In this document: positions 49,058 to 58,125 of the stretch, one piece after another
Position numbering within the stretch: the stretch's first letter is position 1
Layout: every line of letters begins with the position of its first letter
Translations under genes and position numbers: made by a program
Notes under the pieces: generated by a model
What the model saw: only the letters and a program-made list of their open reading frames with translations
Database searches by the model: none
Told to the model about the DNA's origin: nothing
DNA from: Bacteroidota bacterium
GTDB lineage: Bacteria > Bacteroidota > Bacteroidia > AKYH767-A > OLB10
Length of the DNA: 64,000 nucleotides
Direction: 5' to 3'
Assembly (NCBI GenBank): GCA_016713445.1
Contig: JADJPB010000005.1
Location: 310,001 to 374,000 of the forward strand

Positions 49058-49819
49058 GTGCAGCCAACTGAAGAAAATATACAATATGCTATCACTGCTA
49101 TAAATCTCACCAAAGCATTTGGTGAATTCATTGCGGTAGATCATATTTCTTTCAACATCAAACAAGGAGAGATTTTTGGATTCTTAGGAGCAAATGGTGC
49201 CGGGAAAACCACTGCTATGCGCATGCTTTGTGGCTTGAGTAAACCGACAAGCGGAGAAGCTACCGTGGCTGGATTTGATGTGTCCACGCAACCTGAGTCC
49301 ATCAAGAAAAACATTGGATACATGAGTCAGAAATTTTCTTTGTACGAAGATTTAACCGTGATGGAAAACATTCGATTCTATGCTGGCATCTATGGATTGA
49401 GCGATAAAGACATCAAAGAAAAAGTGCGCATCTATTACAACACTTACACCTCGATCATGAAAAAAAATAAATTAGTGGGATCATTACCCTTAGGATGGAA
49501 ACAAAAATTATCGTTTTCCATTGCCCTCATTCATGAACCAAAAATTGTTTTCTTAGATGAGCCTACAGGCGGTGTAGATCCCTTAACGCGCAGAGAATTT
49601 TGGGAGATGATTTATGCAGCATCGCAACGCGGCACTACCCTATTTGTGACTACGCATTATATGGACGAAGCAGAATATTGTCACCGTGTTTCCATCATGG
49701 TAGATGGAAGTATTGCTGCATTGGGAACACCTGCTGAATTAAAAAAACAATTCGCTGCGGAATCCATGAGCGATGTGTTCCTACAACTCGCACGACAAGC
49801 CACTCGACAAGCCGATTAA
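49058..49819 (+). CDS. ABC transporter ATP-binding protein (YbhF C-half type)
   Basis: Walker A is GANGAGKTT, Q-loop region MSQKFSLYEDLTV, Walker B IVFLDEPTGGVD and H-loop TTHYMDEA. The signature position reads SLPLGWKQKLSF rather than LSGGQ, a variation known for this subgroup. The GTG at 49058 is preferred to an ATG at 49016, which would overlap the previous gene by 38 bases and add an unconserved stretch. The stop lies inside the first arm of an inverted repeat (49816-49882). Confidence 0.88.
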   Translation: MQPTEENIQYAITAINLTKAFGEFIAVDHISFNIKQGEIFGFLGANGAGKTTAMRMLCGLSKPTSGEATVAGFDVSTQPESIKKNIGYMSQKFSLYEDLTVMENIRFYAGIYGLSDKDIKEKVRIYYNTYTSIMKKNKLVGSLPLGWKQKLSFSIALIHEPKIVFLDEPTGGVDPLTRREFWEMIYAASQRGTTLFVTTHYMDEAEYCHRVSIMVDGSIAALGTPAELKKQFAAESMSDVFLQLARQATRQAD

Positions 49820-49882
49820 TGCCAACGCTAATTATGAAGAACTTAAACATGAATTGTTTCACAAAAATTAGGTTGGCATTAA
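49816..49882. promoter_or_regulatory. Intercistronic inverted repeat in the efflux operon
   Basis: TTAATGCCAAC (49816-49826) and GTTGGCATTAA (49872-49882) are exact complements, with inner TAATT/AATTA arms just inside. The loop region is about 35 bases. It occupies most of the only large gap in the operon, between the ATPases and the permeases. It could be an mRNA-stability or processing stem. No T run follows, so it is unlikely to be a terminator. Confidence 0.5.
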
Positions 49883-49925
49883 ACCGAAAATTTAGTGGAG
49901 AAATTATTATTACAGGTGGTTTAAA

Positions 49926-51041
49926 ATGAAAGAACAATTTCTCGCCTTCGTTAAAAAAGAGTGGTTTCATATCTGGAGAGATAAGAAAACATTATTCATA
50001 CTATTTGGCTTACCGATTGTTCAAATTCTAATTTTCGGATTTGCTTTAACCAACGAAATAAAAAATTCGCGCATCGCCATTGTTGATCAAAGCAAAGATG
50101 AAACATCACAAAGATTGATTGATCGCATTGCTTCGAGTAGATATTTTGACATTGAAGAGTTTTTGAAAAGCGGAGACGAAGCGGATGCAGCTTTTAAAAG
50201 AGGAAAAATAAAATTAGTAATAATCATTCCCGAAAGCTTTGGGAGTTCCCTCAAGCATACTAATCATGGGGCTATACAAGTCTTGGCGGATGCGTCCGAC
50301 CCTAACACTGCATCTACTTTAACAAGCTATATGCAAGCCATCGTTGGTGACTTTCAGTCAGATCTTAACGAAGGAAAAAAATTGCCGTATACGATTGTTC
50401 CCGAAGTGCGGATGCTTTACAATCCACAATTAAAAGGAGCTTACAACTTTGTTCCTGGTATTATGGCGATGGTATTGATGTTAATTTGTACGCTCATGAC
50501 TTCCATCGCCATTGTGAAAGAAAAAGAAACGGGAACCATGGAAGTATTGTTGGTGTCTCCGCTCAAACCCATCCTGGTTATTTTCGCAAAGAGTACACCT
50601 TACTTGTTTCTTTCCCTAGTCAATATTGCGAGTATTTTATTGCTGAGTGTATTCGTACTTGGATTACCGATTGCAGGAAGCTTAGTATTATTGATTACAC
50701 TTAGTTTGCTATTTAGTATTGCGAGTTTAAGTTTAGGAATGCTCATCTCAACCATTACAGATAGTCAACAAACGGCGATGCTTATTTCCTTGATGGGACT
50801 ATTTCTACCTACGCTAATGTTAAGTGGATTCATGTTTCCCATCGAAAACATGCCCTTGCCGCTGAAAATAATGTCGAATGTAGTTCCCGCGAAATGGTAT
50901 TACTTCATTGTTAAATCGGTAATGATAAAAGGCGTTGGATTAAAAATTATTTGGAAGGAAGCATTTGTCTTAACATTTATGACATTAGCATTCCTGGGAT
51001 TAAGCATAAAAAACTATAAAGTTCGATTAGCGATTAAATAA
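49926..51041 (+). CDS. ABC-2 type permease (YbhS-like)
   Basis: It has one N-terminal hydrophobic helix (about residues 24-45), a large extracytoplasmic domain, then five hydrophobic helices from about residue 175. VPGIMAMVLM and IVKEKETGTMEVLLVSPL are the conserved ABC-2 permease words, and PTLMLSGFMFPIENMP lies near the end. 371 residues, intact. Partner of the next gene product in the inner-membrane part of the pump. Confidence 0.9.
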   Translation: MKEQFLAFVKKEWFHIWRDKKTLFILFGLPIVQILIFGFALTNEIKNSRIAIVDQSKDETSQRLIDRIASSRYFDIEEFLKSGDEADAAFKRGKIKLVIIIPESFGSSLKHTNHGAIQVLADASDPNTASTLTSYMQAIVGDFQSDLNEGKKLPYTIVPEVRMLYNPQLKGAYNFVPGIMAMVLMLICTLMTSIAIVKEKETGTMEVLLVSPLKPILVIFAKSTPYLFLSLVNIASILLLSVFVLGLPIAGSLVLLITLSLLFSIASLSLGMLISTITDSQQTAMLISLMGLFLPTLMLSGFMFPIENMPLPLKIMSNVVPAKWYYFIVKSVMIKGVGLKIIWKEAFVLTFMTLAFLGLSIKNYKVRLAIK

Positions 51042-51043
51042 AA

Positions 51044-52162
51044 ATGCGCAGTTTAAAATTTTTACTACAAAAAGAGTTTCGACAGATTTTTAGAAATCCG
51101 GCGATCTTGCGCATGATATTTATAATGCCCGTAATACAACTTATCGTTTTACCTTTAGTTGCCAATTATGAAATACGAAATGTAAATATTCATGTCATCG
51201 ATCACGATCACAGCATGTACTCTCGCGAACTTATTCGTAAAGTAACAGCGGGAGGAACCTTTCAATTACAGGGATATTCGGCCAACTACAAACAAGCATT
51301 GCTTGATGTGGAACATGACAAAAGCGATTTGATTCTAGAAATTCCGCAGGGATTCGAAAAACTATTGGTGCGAGAAAGTGAAGCGCCTATCTTCCTTGCG
51401 GTGAATGCAATTAACGGAGCGCGTGCGAATTTAGGTGCCGCATATTTAAATACCATTCTTCGCGATTACAATCAGGAGATAAGAACACAGTGGATTCAAT
51501 TTCCAAAATTTGATGAGATACCCAGAGTAGAAGTTATTAGTAAATATTGGTACAATACCCATCAAAGTTACACCCTGTTTATGGTGCCCGGAATTATGGT
51601 GGTCTTGTTAACAATGGTAGGATCGTTTTTAACAGCACTCAATATTGTGAAAGAAAAAGAAGTGGGTACCATCGAGCAAATAAACGTGACGCCTATCCGA
51701 AAATATCATTTCATTCTTGGAAAATTAATTCCATTTTGGGTATTGGGACTCTTTGTACTTACTCTCGGTTTGCTGGTAGGAAGAGTAATTTACGGCATTG
51801 TGCCCATGGGAAACATTGCACTCATCTACCTCTTTGCCGCCATTTATTTACCTGCTATTTTAGGATTAGGATTGTTGGTCTCCAACATTTCACAAACCCA
51901 ACAACAAGCGATGCTACTTTCTTTTTTCTTAATGATGATTTTTATTCTGATGGGCGGACTTTATACATCAATCGACAGCATGCCAGAATGGGCTCAGGTA
52001 GTAACGTGGTTCAATCCCGTTACTTATTTTATTGAAGTGATGCGAATGGTGGTAATTAAAGGAAGTAGCTTTAATGATATCAAAGGACACCTTGGAATCA
52101 TTGCGCTTTTTGCGGTGGTGTTGAATGGATGGGCGGTGGTGAGTTATCGGAAGAGGAGCTAG
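51044..52162 (+). CDS. ABC-2 type permease (YbhR-like)
   Basis: Same layout as the previous gene: N-terminal helix, large periplasmic domain, then VPGIMVVLLTMVGSF, IVKEKEVGTIEQINVTPIRK and the late GGLYTSIDSMPEWAQ word. Two bases separate it from its partner gene, so they are co-translated. 372 residues, intact. Together with the ATPases, HlyD adaptor and TolC channel it forms a complete tripartite ABC efflux pump; substrate unknown (drug or toxic-compound export is the usual assumption). Confidence 0.9.
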   Translation: MRSLKFLLQKEFRQIFRNPAILRMIFIMPVIQLIVLPLVANYEIRNVNIHVIDHDHSMYSRELIRKVTAGGTFQLQGYSANYKQALLDVEHDKSDLILEIPQGFEKLLVRESEAPIFLAVNAINGARANLGAAYLNTILRDYNQEIRTQWIQFPKFDEIPRVEVISKYWYNTHQSYTLFMVPGIMVVLLTMVGSFLTALNIVKEKEVGTIEQINVTPIRKYHFILGKLIPFWVLGLFVLTLGLLVGRVIYGIVPMGNIALIYLFAAIYLPAILGLGLLVSNISQTQQQAMLLSFFLMMIFILMGGLYTSIDSMPEWAQVVTWFNPVTYFIEVMRMVVIKGSSFNDIKGHLGIIALFAVVLNGWAVVSYRKRS

Positions 52163-52370
52163 AGGGAGTTGGTGGATTGGTGAGTTGGTGAGTTGGTGAG
52201 TTGGTAATCGCGAAGCCTCGCGAGGTGAATTATTAAATGTTCATTGCTACAAAAAAAATTGGGCTTCGATTAATAGTTTCAAGCTGAAGGTCGCGAAGAT
52301 TTGCGACAACCTGCAAGAAAATTACTGTAATCAGAAATTATATTCATTTTCAAATCGCGAGGCTTCGCGA
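52163..52370. repeat. TTGGTGAG repeat and two palindromes
   Basis: An 8-bp-period TTGGTGAG tract (52168-52205) abuts TCGCGAAGCCTCGCGA at 52208-52223. A second copy in the other orientation is at 52355-52370. A decayed form lies near 52291. No gene is seen in this spacer. Confidence 0.75.
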
Positions 52371-52391
52371 TCAAATTAATACATCTTCAAA

Positions 52392-54051
52392 TTACTCCAC
52401 CACCATCTTCCCCCAATAGGTTTTTTTTCCTTGTACTAATTGAACTGTATACAATCCCGCACTGGCTTTATTTACATCGAAGCGCGGTGATTCATCAGAC
52501 TCTTCTAAATTGAAGCGAGCCACTTCTCTTCCTTGCTGATCGAACACCAATAAAATTGCATTTTGCATATTGGTGATTTCATCGGGTAATTTTATTCTGA
52601 AACTTCCTTTGTTTGGATTTGCATAAATGGTGAGTTGATTGTTGATTATTCTTTCGTTTCCGCCTTGGCCGGTGATGGCGGAGCACTTAGCAATTAAAGC
52701 ATCTTCCGACCCTGATGCATTCAATGTAGTTGTTCCAAGTGTGATTGAGTTTTGAAAACTTAAACTAAGAAATAAATTCCCATTTGAATCTTGCTTCAGA
52801 TTACCTCCTGTTGCACTACCAAAATGAAATAAATTTAACCAATTCAGGTTCTCATCAATCAATGCCACAAAAACATCATCAGAATTCGTAGGAGAAATTG
52901 TGAAGGGTCCAAGACTTGTATTCCCATTGAAATTTCCGGTCAAATAGAGATTTCCATCAAGCTTACGGAGAAGACCCATAAATGAAGTTGTTTTATTTGA
53001 ACCGCCTGAAGTAAAAGATTGCTGAACATTTATTGGTATCCCAGATGGGTCCATTTTAACTAGAAAGCCATCTTGGAATCCTGTTGAAATTAATTGTTGA
53101 GTATTAATACTAATGGTATCTCCAAACATCCCGCAAAAGAATAAATTACCGCTATTGTCAAACTCTAAAGATGCGCCATAACCATTCGCTGAACATTCAA
53201 ATCGGTTCGCCCAAATTAGATTTCCATTTAAATCCAATTCGCCTATAACTGGATTAACCCATGAAAGATTTAAATTATTAAATATAGTATCATTATCAAC
53301 TATACAAGTATCTCCTCTTGTTGTGCCAGTAAAGTATAAACGATTTCCATTCATTTTTAACGCCGGATCTATATCAATAAATTCGTTTCTTGCCCATTGA
53401 ATAACACCAGCAGAATTAACTTTAGCAAGAAAACTACCTTTGTTTATATTCGTTGAATTCAAGATTCCATTGGCAAGAAATTCGCCTGTCCAATAAATGT
53501 TATTCTGACCATCTAAAACGAAGCCAGAATTCCAATATTCGTCATCAACGGAGCTTCCAGCTGAAATTATCCATTGGCAAGTACCATTAAGATCTAACTT
53601 GGCTAAAAAAATGATCAGTTGTAGCGCTTGTTACAGAATGACCATCCATACTTAATGTTCCACTGTATGATCCAGAGATATAAATTGCCGAATTGACTTC
53701 ATCAAGTGCTGCAGTAGTGAAGCGCTCCTGTAAACCCGACAAACTCGATCCTCCAGGCTGTTTAATCCATATTTCATTGCCAGAATTGTCGAGTTTCGCT
53801 AGAAACATTCCATGTGCATTCCCGAAAGTCCAAAGGGTATCTGTTTGAAAGTAACATTGCCCTCCGAATCCTCCTACAACAAATAAATTTCCATTCGAAT
53901 CGATATTTCTTATTCCTGCGCTAACGGTATTTAAACCTCCGTAACTTTTCGCCCACTGCCATGTTTGTGCATTGCTATTAAATGATAACAAAAAGGCAAA
54001 TAAAATCGGGGAATAAAAAAATAATTTTCTAAAGCGCATATTATTTTTCAT
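52392..54051 (-). CDS. Secreted SBBP-type propeller protein with T9SS tail (paralogue A)
   Basis: A signal peptide (LFFYSPILFAFLLSFNSNAQ) is followed by WQWAKSYGG and SBBP-like beta-propeller repeats (GNLFVVGGFG, MFLAKLDNSGNEIW, GNLYLTGNF). The C-terminal T9SS sorting domain begins TIYANPNKGSFRIKLP. One frame break near 53600 (an A run) joins the two halves; joined length is about 550 residues. The last ~95 residues are nearly identical to those of the next gene. Surface or secreted; function unknown. Confidence 0.82.
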
Positions 54052-54078
54052 GATTAAAAAATTTCGATTTTACTTTAT

Positions 54079-54110
54079 CGAAGGTAGTTTGTTTATCTAT
54101 CCTATCCAAA
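54079..54110 (-). promoter_or_regulatory. Promoter for the 52392-54051 gene
   Basis: Read on the minus strand, TTTG (54107-54110) and TACCTTCG (54079-54086) are separated by 20 bases, close to the Bacteroidota -33/-7 arrangement, 28 bases before the start codon. Confidence 0.45.
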
Positions 54111-54188
54111 TTAAATTTTGTAGGGAATAAACTTGTCTCCCACTAAGCGAGATTATCAAACCTATATCGCCGCATTGCGAAATTTTCA

Positions 54189-54204
54189 TCGCGAAGCCTC
54201 GCGA
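54189..54204. repeat. 16-bp palindrome between paralogous genes
   Basis: TCGCGAAGCCTCGCGA sits 24 bases beyond the end of paralogue B, in the same position relative to the stop codon as the copy at 52355-52370 beyond paralogue A. The flanking AAATTAAT and CATCTTCAAATTACTCC words match too, so the duplication included the 3' flank, but the two palindromes have opposite centres (AGCC versus GGCT). Confidence 0.8.
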
Positions 54205-54227
54205 TTTCAAATTAATCCATCTTCAAA

Positions 54228-55842
54228 TTACTCCACCACCATCTTTCCCCAGTAGGTTTTCTTTCCTTGTACCAGTTGCACCGTATACAATCCTGCGCTG
54301 GTTTTGTTTACATCAAAGCGTGGTGATTCATCGGATTCTTCTAAATTGAAGCGAGCAACTTCTCTTCCTTGTTGATCGAACACCAATAAAATTGCATTTT
54401 GCATATTGGTAATTTCATCGGGTAATTTTATTCTAAAACTTCCTTTGTTTGGATTTGCATAAATGGTGAGTTGATTGTTGATTATTCTTTCGTTTCCTCC
54501 TTGGCCGGTGATCGCGCTGCCTTTAGCGATAAATACATCCCAGTCGCCTGCGCTGGTGAGACTGGTGCTACCGATGTTGACTGTATTTTGAAAGAGGCCA
54601 CTTACATAAATATCACCATTAGAATCTTCTTTAACAAATCCCGTACGTGCATATCCAAAATGATGGAGCCCTAGCCAATTGCCATTTTTATCAATGCGGG
54701 CAACAAACATTTCGCTGTTCAATGTTGTTGACAAATTATAAGGCCCTATTTGAGTACCGCCATTAAAACTACCTACTAAATAACTATTGCCATCAGGATC
54801 TGTTGATAACGTTGCAAAATTAGTAGACTCAAATGCCCCTACTGCAAACGATTGTTGTGTCCAAATTAAAGTACCATTTGCAGTTAATTTAACAATAAAC
54901 CCATCACCCCCTCCCGTAGAAATTAATTGTTGATTACTAACTTGCAATGTGTCAGAAAAGAAACCAGACATATAGAGATCGCCACTATTTTCAATTCCTA
55001 AAGAAGCTCCATAACTATTATTAGAACACTGATAAACATTTACCCATTGTAAATCCCCATTTAAATCAAGCTCACCTATGATCGCATCTACCAATTTTGG
55101 CTTAATAATAGTCATGGTATCCACAATACATGTATCATTTCGGGTTGTTCCAAAGAAATAAATTTTATTCTTATTGAATTTCAAGCGAGAGTCTAAATCT
55201 CTAAATTTATCTTTTGCCCATAATACGTTTCCTGATGAAGAAACTTTAGCTAAAAAGGAGCCTCTTTGTAGTTGGGTTGTATCCAATGTACCAATAGCTA
55301 ACAAATTTCCTGTCCAATAAACATTATTTTGCCCATCAACAACAATGTGAGATTGAACATCGTCGTCGATTGGGCTGCCGGCCTTAATTATCCATTGACA
55401 GGTTCCATTCAAATCGAGCTTTGCAAGAAAATAATCGGAATTAGAACTGCTAACTGAAATGCCGTCTAATGTTAATGTTCCTTTAAAATTTCCAGAAAGA
55501 TAAATTGATCCATTTGTTTCGTCAATAGCTGACATGATCATTTCTTGCAATCCTGGAAGACTAGTCCCGCCCATTTGTTTAATCCATAATTCATTTCCCA
55601 AATTATCCAATTTAGCCAAGTACATTCCATGAGCGCCAGCAAATGTCCACAATGTATCCGTTTGAAAATAACATTGTCCGCCAAAAGATCCAGTAAAAAA
55701 TAAATTTCCATTGCTTTCGATTGAGTGAATAGCCCCTGTATCATAATTTAAACCACCAACTTTTTTTTGCCCATTGCCATGTTTGGGAAATGCTGTTAAA
55801 TGATAATAGAAAGAGTATGACTAAAATATATAGCTTTTTCAT
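54228..55842 (-). CDS. Secreted SBBP-type propeller protein with T9SS tail (paralogue B)
   Basis: The signal peptide MKKLYILVILFLLSFNSISQ starts at ATG 55840-55842. TWQWAKK follows, where an eight-A run shifts the frame; after correction GGLNYDTGAIHSIESNGNLFF continues into the long open frame. Blades and sorting domain are as in paralogue A, with almost identical final 95 residues. Joined length is about 538 residues. Tandem duplication or recent gene conversion is likely. Confidence 0.82.
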
Positions 55843-55852
55843 TTGTTTAATT

Positions 55853-58114
55853 TTAATGATTAATAATTAATTTTTTTGAAAGGGAGTTGAGATGGTCCTT
55901 AACCGTAATGAAATAGAGACCTTGATGAAGATTTGATACATCCATTTTAAAAATGCTTTCAACAGTATTCTTCACCATTATTGTTTTTCCATTAATATCC
56001 GCTACTAAAATTGCACGATTTTTTTCGAAACCGATTACTTCAACTGTTACTTCTGCATTTGATGGGTTGGGACTAAGAATAACACTAACTTCATTATTAA
56101 AGTTTAATTCAACTTCTTTTCTAAAAAAGTTATAATTGTTTGCATTGATATCAGATGTAAAAGGATGAACTATTCGCAATCCATCATAAGAAATACAATG
56201 ATCATAATCCGAATTAAAAATATGAACATAGGACCCCAACTCTGCTCTAAACTCGGACAAGAAAATTTTTTTCCTTGCAGATATTTCTGAATAACTAAAG
56301 TTATTTATTATCGAATTCGAAACCGTTAATTCCTGTCCTCCTCTCAAATTATGTTGTGTGGCACTAATTGTCAAATTAGTTGCTAAACCTTGATATCCAA
56401 AATGAATCCTATTTAGGGAGGGATTGTAGTTGATTTGTGGAAGCTGGTTGTGATCCCAAGCCCCAAAATGTTTATTTTCTAAGCCTATACCAGCAAACCA
56501 AATATGGGTTAAAATCTGGCTAGCTGTTGTATTTGGATCTAAATAATTGAATGGTCGAAGTTTAAAAGTTCCGATTAAGTTGCTTGGATCAGCTGTTATA
56601 ATGGATCGAGTAAAAGTATAAAAGTGATTAAGATTATATACATTATTTCCATTCAAATCTAACGTCGTATTCAACCATCCCCACCCATTCACTAATGCAT
56701 CACCAACTGGGTTTCCATCTTGATCGGTTACGGTTCCAGTTACTTCTCCAGCTCCACTTGAATTCATGGTATTATGATTATAAGGGTCTAAATAGTCGGG
56801 GAGACCCGGACTGCTAGGGGGGGGTAGGCAATTACTTGAATTTACAGGTGGCAATGGATTGTTACCATAAGTGGAGAAAAAACTAGTAACAGGTTTATTC
56901 ATGGCGGCACATGGGTCTAATGGGTCGGGACAAGTATTAATATCTCTCTTTAAGATTCCAAAAAAATTAAGCCCTCTTTTAGCGTCGGTATCACTCTTAT
57001 CGAAATAATCTTGATAATTCCACCAGGAGAAACCACTGGCCTCACAATCTCTAGTAATTGGTACGGTAGTTTGAGCATACAGTTCTTGGCTTGCTTCGGT
57101 ACCGTTTAAATAATTTTGCCATGTTGGATTGGATGGATGGCCATCTATTGCTGTGAATCCTGTTTCACCAACAATCCAAGGAATTGGCATATTTTTCCCA
57201 AGCCAATATAAAATTCCTTTTACATGATTCTGATAATCATCAGGTGTTGTTTGAATAGACTGCCCGTAAATTCCAGAATACGGATAAAAGTGTGGGGAGT
57301 TAAAATCAATTTTAAGACAAGCAGGATCAAATTGAATAGACTCATCCCAACAATTTCCAATGGTAGTTAAATGGTTTTGGTCATTAATTTTTATCGCATC
57401 AACCCACTCCTGTACTAAAACACAAGATTCGTTTTTTGAGAATAATGGATCCTTTTTTATAGCATAACAAGGCTCATTATATAAGTCGTAAGCCAAGAGA
57501 CGCGAGTGGTTTTTAATTTTATCTCCAAGCTCTTCTAAAAAAGAAAGGTAATAGGGTTGTGCTAAAGACCAGTCATATAAGATCTTTCCTTCTCCATCCT
57601 TGTTATACGCCCCTCCAGTATTTATTATTACATAAAAAGGTGGGCCAGGAACGTTAGCTGCGATATTTAAAATGTTTAAATAAGCATCCAAAAGAATATT
57701 TGCATTTGTGGCAAAGTCCAATGTCGTTTTATTATTAACATTTTGGTCATATGTGTCAAATTGAAATTGGTTTAAAATATGGTTGTAATAGGGACTTGGT
57801 CCATTCAGCCGAATACCATTAAAGCCAAGAGATCTAATATATTTAAACTGGTTAAGAATTTGTGTATTACATTCCGTTTGATTCTGACATTCGAATGTAT
57901 TAGTAGGTCCAAAAGAATGATAAGGTGAAGGATAACAATTATTGGCACCATCATATTGTAATAGGGATCCCCAATTTAACAAAATTGGATAAAATGGTGC
58001 ACCCGTATGATCAATAAACTGTTTGCCTTCTAGATATACATAACCCGTACCTTGTGCATGTATAAAATGCAGTTGAAATAACAAACAAAAGACGAAGGCT
58101 ATAATATTTTTCAT
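55853..58114 (-). CDS. GH5-like glycoside hydrolase with T9SS tail
   Basis: A signal peptide (FVFCLLFQLHFIHAQG) precedes a (beta/alpha)8 glycosidase domain. SLGFNGIRLNGP is an early barrel strand, AYDLYNEPCY carries the acid/base glutamate in the NEP motif, and IPWIVGETGFTA the nucleophile glutamate, the GH5/clan A pattern. SWWNYQDYF resembles the late aromatic platform. A carboxypeptidase-regulatory-like segment (GEVTGTVTDQDGNPVGDALV) and a T9SS sorting domain (VILSPNPSNAEVTVEV) follow. 753 residues, intact. Likely a secreted polysaccharide-degrading enzyme; the substrate is not determinable. Confidence 0.87.
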   Translation of the reverse strand: MKNIIAFVFCLLFQLHFIHAQGTGYVYLEGKQFIDHTGAPFYPILLNWGSLLQYDGANNCYPSPYHSFGPTNTFECQNQTECNTQILNQFKYIRSLGFNGIRLNGPSPYYNHILNQFQFDTYDQNVNNKTTLDFATNANILLDAYLNILNIAANVPGPPFYVIINTGGAYNKDGEGKILYDWSLAQPYYLSFLEELGDKIKNHSRLLAYDLYNEPCYAIKKDPLFSKNESCVLVQEWVDAIKINDQNHLTTIGNCWDESIQFDPACLKIDFNSPHFYPYSGIYGQSIQTTPDDYQNHVKGILYWLGKNMPIPWIVGETGFTAIDGHPSNPTWQNYLNGTEASQELYAQTTVPITRDCEASGFSWWNYQDYFDKSDTDAKRGLNFFGILKRDINTCPDPLDPCAAMNKPVTSFFSTYGNNPLPPVNSSNCLPPPSSPGLPDYLDPYNHNTMNSSGAGEVTGTVTDQDGNPVGDALVNGWGWLNTTLDLNGNNVYNLNHFYTFTRSIITADPSNLIGTFKLRPFNYLDPNTTASQILTHIWFAGIGLENKHFGAWDHNQLPQINYNPSLNRIHFGYQGLATNLTISATQHNLRGGQELTVSNSIINNFSYSEISARKKIFLSEFRAELGSYVHIFNSDYDHCISYDGLRIVHPFTSDINANNYNFFRKEVELNFNNEVSVILSPNPSNAEVTVEVIGFEKNRAILVADINGKTIMVKNTVESIFKMDVSNLHQGLYFITVKDHLNSLSKKLIINH

Positions 58115-58125
58115 AAAACAGGTTA

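Noticed and set aside
48136..52162. A lipoprotein-sorting or LPS exporter instead of a drug-type pump
   Set aside because: Gene order with TetR, TolC, HlyD, two ATPases and two ABC-2 permeases matches the YbhFGSR-type efflux layout.
52355..54204. The palindromes at 52355 and 54189 as ends of a transposon carrying a T9SS gene
   Set aside because: Each lies at the same distance from the stop codon of a different paralogue, so gene duplication explains the spacing better.
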